From assembly GCA_947625655.1 (NCBI GenBank), contig CANQPD010000006.1:82237-146236 (forward strand): a stretch of 64,000 nucleotides of DNA. The letters run 5' to 3'. Shown in pieces: positions 61,498 through 64,000 of this stretch. The first letter of the stretch is position 1; the number at the start of each line of letters is the position of its first letter. Under the pieces are notes generated by a model. It ran no database searches. It saw only the letters and a list, made by a program, of their open reading frames with translations, and was not told the origin of the DNA. The stretch is from an uncultured Dysosmobacter sp. (GTDB lineage: Bacteria; Bacillota; Clostridia; Oscillospirales; Oscillospiraceae). Position numbers and translations under genes: made by a program.

Positions 61498-62055
61498 TCA
61501 TGGCCTGCTGGCCTTTTTACGGAGCTTCCATTCCATACCGTGCTGGTTGGCCGCATCCTGAAACAAAGCCGCCGCATAGGCGGCTTTTTCTTTCAGGGCG
61601 GCACTGTTTAATTCCGTGTGGGCTGATAGCTGTCGGAGGATGCGCTTTATCTCTGCGGTATCCAATAGATTGACAGCAATGCAGAAAAGGTTTTTTCTTC
61701 TGCCGTCATTGTAGTTGCTGAGCAAAAAATTTAACAGCTCGCTTTTTTCGGCCTGCTCCGCACAGTAGGCGTCTATCCCGATCCGCTTCGCTTTTTCCAG
61801 GTCCGCTTTTTGGTTTCGATGGGTAATAAAAGAATCGAAATCATCAATGTGGGCATATTTCTCGCAGGGAAATTCGGTACACTGAAAGCAAAAGGCAACC
61901 GCTCCGTGCTGTAAGCTGCATGCCGCGATAGCACAGGATTGGTTTCCCTCGCCTCCGCCGCAGCCGGGGCAGTTGCGGTTCAAATGCATGGGGCATAGCC
62001 CACAGTTTAAACCGCAGAGAGAGAACCGTAGATTCTCTCTGTGAAAACCTTTCAT
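61498..62055 (-). CDS. DUF3795 Cys-rich protein
   Basis: A 185-residue protein of the DUF3795 type. The N-terminus carries a dense cysteine cluster (LCGLNCGLCPMHLNRNCPGC, then CAIAACSL, CFQCTEFPC), suggesting metal or Fe-S binding. The C-terminal half is helical. Its codons are more AT-rich than neighbouring genes, a possible sign of transfer. ATG 62055 follows GGGGAGAA. Confidence 0.75.
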   Translation of the reverse strand: MKGFHRENLRFSLCGLNCGLCPMHLNRNCPGCGGGEGNQSCAIAACSLQHGAVAFCFQCTEFPCEKYAHIDDFDSFITHRNQKADLEKAKRIGIDAYCAEQAEKSELLNFLLSNYNDGRRKNLFCIAVNLLDTAEIKRILRQLSAHTELNSAALKEKAAYAAALFQDAANQHGMEWKLRKKASRP

Positions 62056-62079
62056 AAAATTCTCCCCTCAGGCCTCCGC

Positions 62080-62463
62080 TTACTTTCCGCACCGGAACCG
62101 CCGGGCCCGGGCGGTCCAGGCCCACAGCTCCTCGTCCAGTTCCTCCGGGTCCGTCAGGCAGAAATGGGTGGTCCAGCGGCCGGGATAGGGCTCCGCGGCC
62201 GCCGCTACCCGGGGGCTGTCCAGCCGCTCCGGCAGGAACAGGCTCAGCATTACACAGTTCCGGTTTTTGACGCCGCCGTGGGTGGGCAGCCACAGCGCGC
62301 AATAGGGCCGGGGGTCCCGCAGGCCCACCTGGGACTTCTGGGTGACGATCTCCGTCCCGGGCCACCGCTCCAGGGCCCCCAGCAAGAACGCCCGGACCAC
62401 CGGCAGGTATTCCGGCTTCCGGCTGAAAAATTCCTCCGCCAGCCGCAGGGCCTCCAGATCCAT
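62080..62463 (-). CDS. DUF5655-like protein
   Basis: A 127-residue cytoplasmic protein. EIVTQKSQVGLRDPRPYCALWLP and WTTHFCLTDPEELDEELWAWTARA match the pattern of the DUF5655 family, whose role is unknown. Its start overlaps the stop of the pantothenate kinase gene upstream (TGATG), so it is translationally coupled. Confidence 0.65.
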   Translation of the reverse strand: MDLEALRLAEEFFSRKPEYLPVVRAFLLGALERWPGTEIVTQKSQVGLRDPRPYCALWLPTHGGVKNRNCVMLSLFLPERLDSPRVAAAAEPYPGRWTTHFCLTDPEELDEELWAWTARARRFRCGK

Positions 62464-63302
62464 CAGTCCACCGCCTTTTTCTGCAGGCTGCAGAGCCCCG
62501 CGCCGATGGCGGTGGCAAAGGTGGCGTTTTCAGGGATGATATAGCGGATGCCGTACAGCCGCTCAAAATTCTCGAAATTCGGCTGCACCTGGTCCAGGGT
62601 GGTCATGGAGCCGGTGAGGATGACGGTCTGCGTATCACAGCTCTGGCAGGCCAGCACCGTCATGGTGCCGATGGCCTGAAGCACCAGATTTACAACGCCG
62701 GCGGCCAGGTCGGCGGGGGAGGCGTCCTCCGCCAGGTTGCCGAAGTTGGCGGCGGTGAGGGTGGGATCCAGGGTAGGAGCGGGGTGGTTGGTGATGTCCC
62801 GGATGGTCAGATCCACCTGCCCCAGGTCGCCCTGGGCCGCCAGCTTCTTGATCTGGCCGAACCGCTCCATGCCCACCAGCTTGCGGCACAGGCCGCCTAA
62901 AGTGCCGCCGCCGATGCCGCTGCCGCACAGGTGCCGCACCGTGCCGCTCTGATCCGCCCAGAGAAAGGCGGTGCCGGTGCCCATGGTGACCACCACGCCG
63001 GAGGGCTGCCCGGACAGGGCCAGCGCGCCGGCGCCGCTGGCGGAGAACTCGTCCACCTTGCAGGTGGGCAGGCCGAAGATATCCCCCTCCACATAGCTGG
63101 CCCCCACGCCGGTGAGGACCACCCGGCGCACATCGCCCAGGCTCAGGCCGCTGCTGCTGAGATAATTGCCCAGGGCGCCGTACAGGCTGGTGACCTGATC
63201 TTCCGCCCGGACCCGCAGCATGGACACCACGCCGCCGTCCCGGTCCAGCCCCACGATTTTGGTGGTGGAGCCGCCGATATCGATTCCTAAGATCACATCC
63301 AT
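62463..63302 (-). CDS. coaW: Type II pantothenate kinase
   Basis: A 279-residue ASKHA-fold kinase that phosphorylates pantothenate, the first step of CoA synthesis. The ATP phosphate-binding motif is GIDIGGSTTKIVGLD at 5-19. VVTMGTGTAFLWA near 104-116 and SGIGGGTLGGL near 126-136 are typical of the CoaW/eukaryotic-like class. ATG 63302 follows AAAGGAAAGGAAC; 57 upstream in-frame codons are unsupported. A related 2-hydroxyglutaryl-CoA dehydratase activator is less likely because the Cys cluster is missing. Confidence 0.85.
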   Translation of the reverse strand: MDVILGIDIGGSTTKIVGLDRDGGVVSMLRVRAEDQVTSLYGALGNYLSSSGLSLGDVRRVVLTGVGASYVEGDIFGLPTCKVDEFSASGAGALALSGQPSGVVVTMGTGTAFLWADQSGTVRHLCGSGIGGGTLGGLCRKLVGMERFGQIKKLAAQGDLGQVDLTIRDITNHPAPTLDPTLTAANFGNLAEDASPADLAAGVVNLVLQAIGTMTVLACQSCDTQTVILTGSMTTLDQVQPNFENFERLYGIRYIIPENATFATAIGAGLCSLQKKAVD

Positions 63303-63417
63303 GGTGAATGTTCCTTTCCTTTGGCGGCTCTGCCGCCTGTTCTCCCCCATGATAGGGGAGGGGGCCTTGTTTGTCAATGAAAATTGACAAAGTCTTGACG
63401 AAAATTTGAGAAAACAA

Positions 63418-63446
63418 TTGCTTTTCTCCCACAGGCCGCTTATAAT
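63418..63446 (+). promoter_or_regulatory. Promoter of nicotinate phosphoribosyltransferase gene
   Basis: TTGCTT, 17 bp, TATAAT (63441-63446). Confidence 0.75.
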
Positions 63447-63506
63447 GAACGCATCAATCAAGTCAAGTGACAAGACACTGACAGATCATTGTGCCGAGGT
63501 GCAAGT

Positions 63507-64000
63507 ATGGATACCGAAAAGAAACTGAACATGACCATGCTCTGCGATTTTTATGAGCTGACCATGGGCAACGGCTATTTCCAGGCGGGCTACAAGGACC
63601 GCATCACCTATTTTGACGTGTTTTTCCGGGACGTGCCCGACAAGGGCGGCTTTGCCATCTGCGCGGGACTGAGCCAGCTCATCGACTATATCGAAAACCT
63701 GCATTTCGACGAAGAGGACATCGCCTATCTGCGGGGCAAGGGGATCTTCTCCGAGGAGTTTTTGGCCTATCTCCGGGACTTCCGCTTCACCGGCGACATC
63801 TGGGCCATCCCCGAGGGCACGCCCATCTTCCCCCGGGAGCCGGTGGTGACGGTCCGGGCCCCGGCCATCGAGGCGCAGCTCATCGAGACCTTTACCCTGC
63901 TGACCGTCAACCACCAGAGCCTGATCGCCACCAAGGCCAACCGCATCGTCCGGGCGGCCCAGGGGCGGACGGTGCTGGAATTCGGCTCCCGCCGGGCCCA
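63507..64000 (+). CDS. pncB: Nicotinate phosphoribosyltransferase (partial, runs off the window)
   Basis: The first 164 codons of a NAPRTase, which makes nicotinate mononucleotide for NAD. The start MLCDFYELTMGNGYFQAG, then TYFDVFFRDVPDKGGFAICAG and PIFPREPVVTVRAP, is typical of the family. The last codons (LEFGSRRA) belong to the conserved phosphate-site region. ATG 63507 follows GAGGTG at a short distance. The gene continues beyond 64000. Confidence 0.93.
   Translation, partial: MDTEKKLNMTMLCDFYELTMGNGYFQAGYKDRITYFDVFFRDVPDKGGFAICAGLSQLIDYIENLHFDEEDIAYLRGKGIFSEEFLAYLRDFRFTGDIWAIPEGTPIFPREPVVTVRAPAIEAQLIETFTLLTVNHQSLIATKANRIVRAAQGRTVLEFGSRRA

Noticed and set aside
62463..63302. 2-hydroxyacyl-CoA dehydratase activator (BadF/HgdC type)
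   Set aside because: The Fe-S cysteines of those activators are not present and the length and motifs fit type II pantothenate kinase better.

Overview
The window is high-GC (about 60-65 % in coding DNA) yet carries low-GC-Gram-positive signals: TTGACA/TATAAT promoters with 17-bp spacers, AGGAGG ribosome binding sites, a T-box leader, SLH-domain proteins with a CsaB enzyme, DegV, YqeG, RsfS, YhbY and several small families common in gut Clostridia. I read it as a chromosomal segment of an anaerobic Clostridia bacterium, probably Oscillospiraceae (Flavonifractor/Lawsonibacter/Oscillibacter-like). The species is not decided by the sequence. I see no prophage, CRISPR array, rRNA or tRNA gene.

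Layout. 1-4.4 kb: a B3/4-domain protein and a two-gene heterodimeric ABC exporter. 4.4-10.7 kb: a LacI/PurR-type operator, then an import operon (fused permease, ATPase, binding lipoprotein, small membrane protein, HAD phosphatase). 10.7-13.2 kb: feoA-feoB plus a tiny Cys-rich Feo protein under a DtxR-like box. 13.3-16.4 kb: glyoxalase-like protein, RCC1-like surface protein, lysA. 16.6-19.4 kb: a selenium-metabolism operon (yedF, class V aminotransferase, DUF3343, DUF6472, Nudix). 19.4-29.9 kb: a cell-surface island with two SLH proteins that share a duplicated structured leader, a shared signal peptide and a near-identical 3' end, around an SSB-like gene, a lipase-like gene, a GT4-CsaB fusion and a DUF4330 gene. 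30-34.8 kb: proB-proA-(membrane protein)-proC-hydantoinase operon. 35-38 kb: ClpP-like protease, threonine ammonia-lyase, membrane protein plus XRE regulator. 38.1-39.8 kb: a second selenium/sulfur locus (DUF3343-yedE-tusA). 41.6-52.2 kb: smc, ftsY, rph, rdgB, yhbY, nadD-yqeK fusion, LCP protein, rsfS. 52.4-64 kb: a duplicated-domain secreted protein, MarR-DegV, T-box-leuS, rpsU, yqeG, efp, a zinc-ribbon acidic protein, type II pantothenate kinase and the start of nicotinate phosphoribosyltransferase.

How the genes connect. CsaB makes the pyruvylated wall polymer that SLH domains bind, so the GT4-CsaB fusion between two SLH genes is a coherent surface-anchoring module. The two DUF3343/TusA/YedE/YedF loci form a split selenium uptake and trafficking system. 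The smc-to-rsfS run is a housekeeping growth cluster.

The most unusual content is non-coding. (1) A pair of candidate small RNAs of about 90 nt, read from the minus strand of the duplicated SLH leaders, fold as a cloverleaf with covariation; wobble pairs favour the minus strand. (2) A 745-bp element with about 160-bp inverted termini built of hairpins separates smc from ftsY. (3) A hairpin repeat of about 115 bp occurs after rsfS and after leuS; at leuS it is bracketed by a second, diverged copy of the leuS 3' end. (4) A GATAAGAGATAA-type repeat supplies the stop codon of both proB and yhbY. (5) An AT-rich inverted repeat sits between the T-box terminator and leuS.
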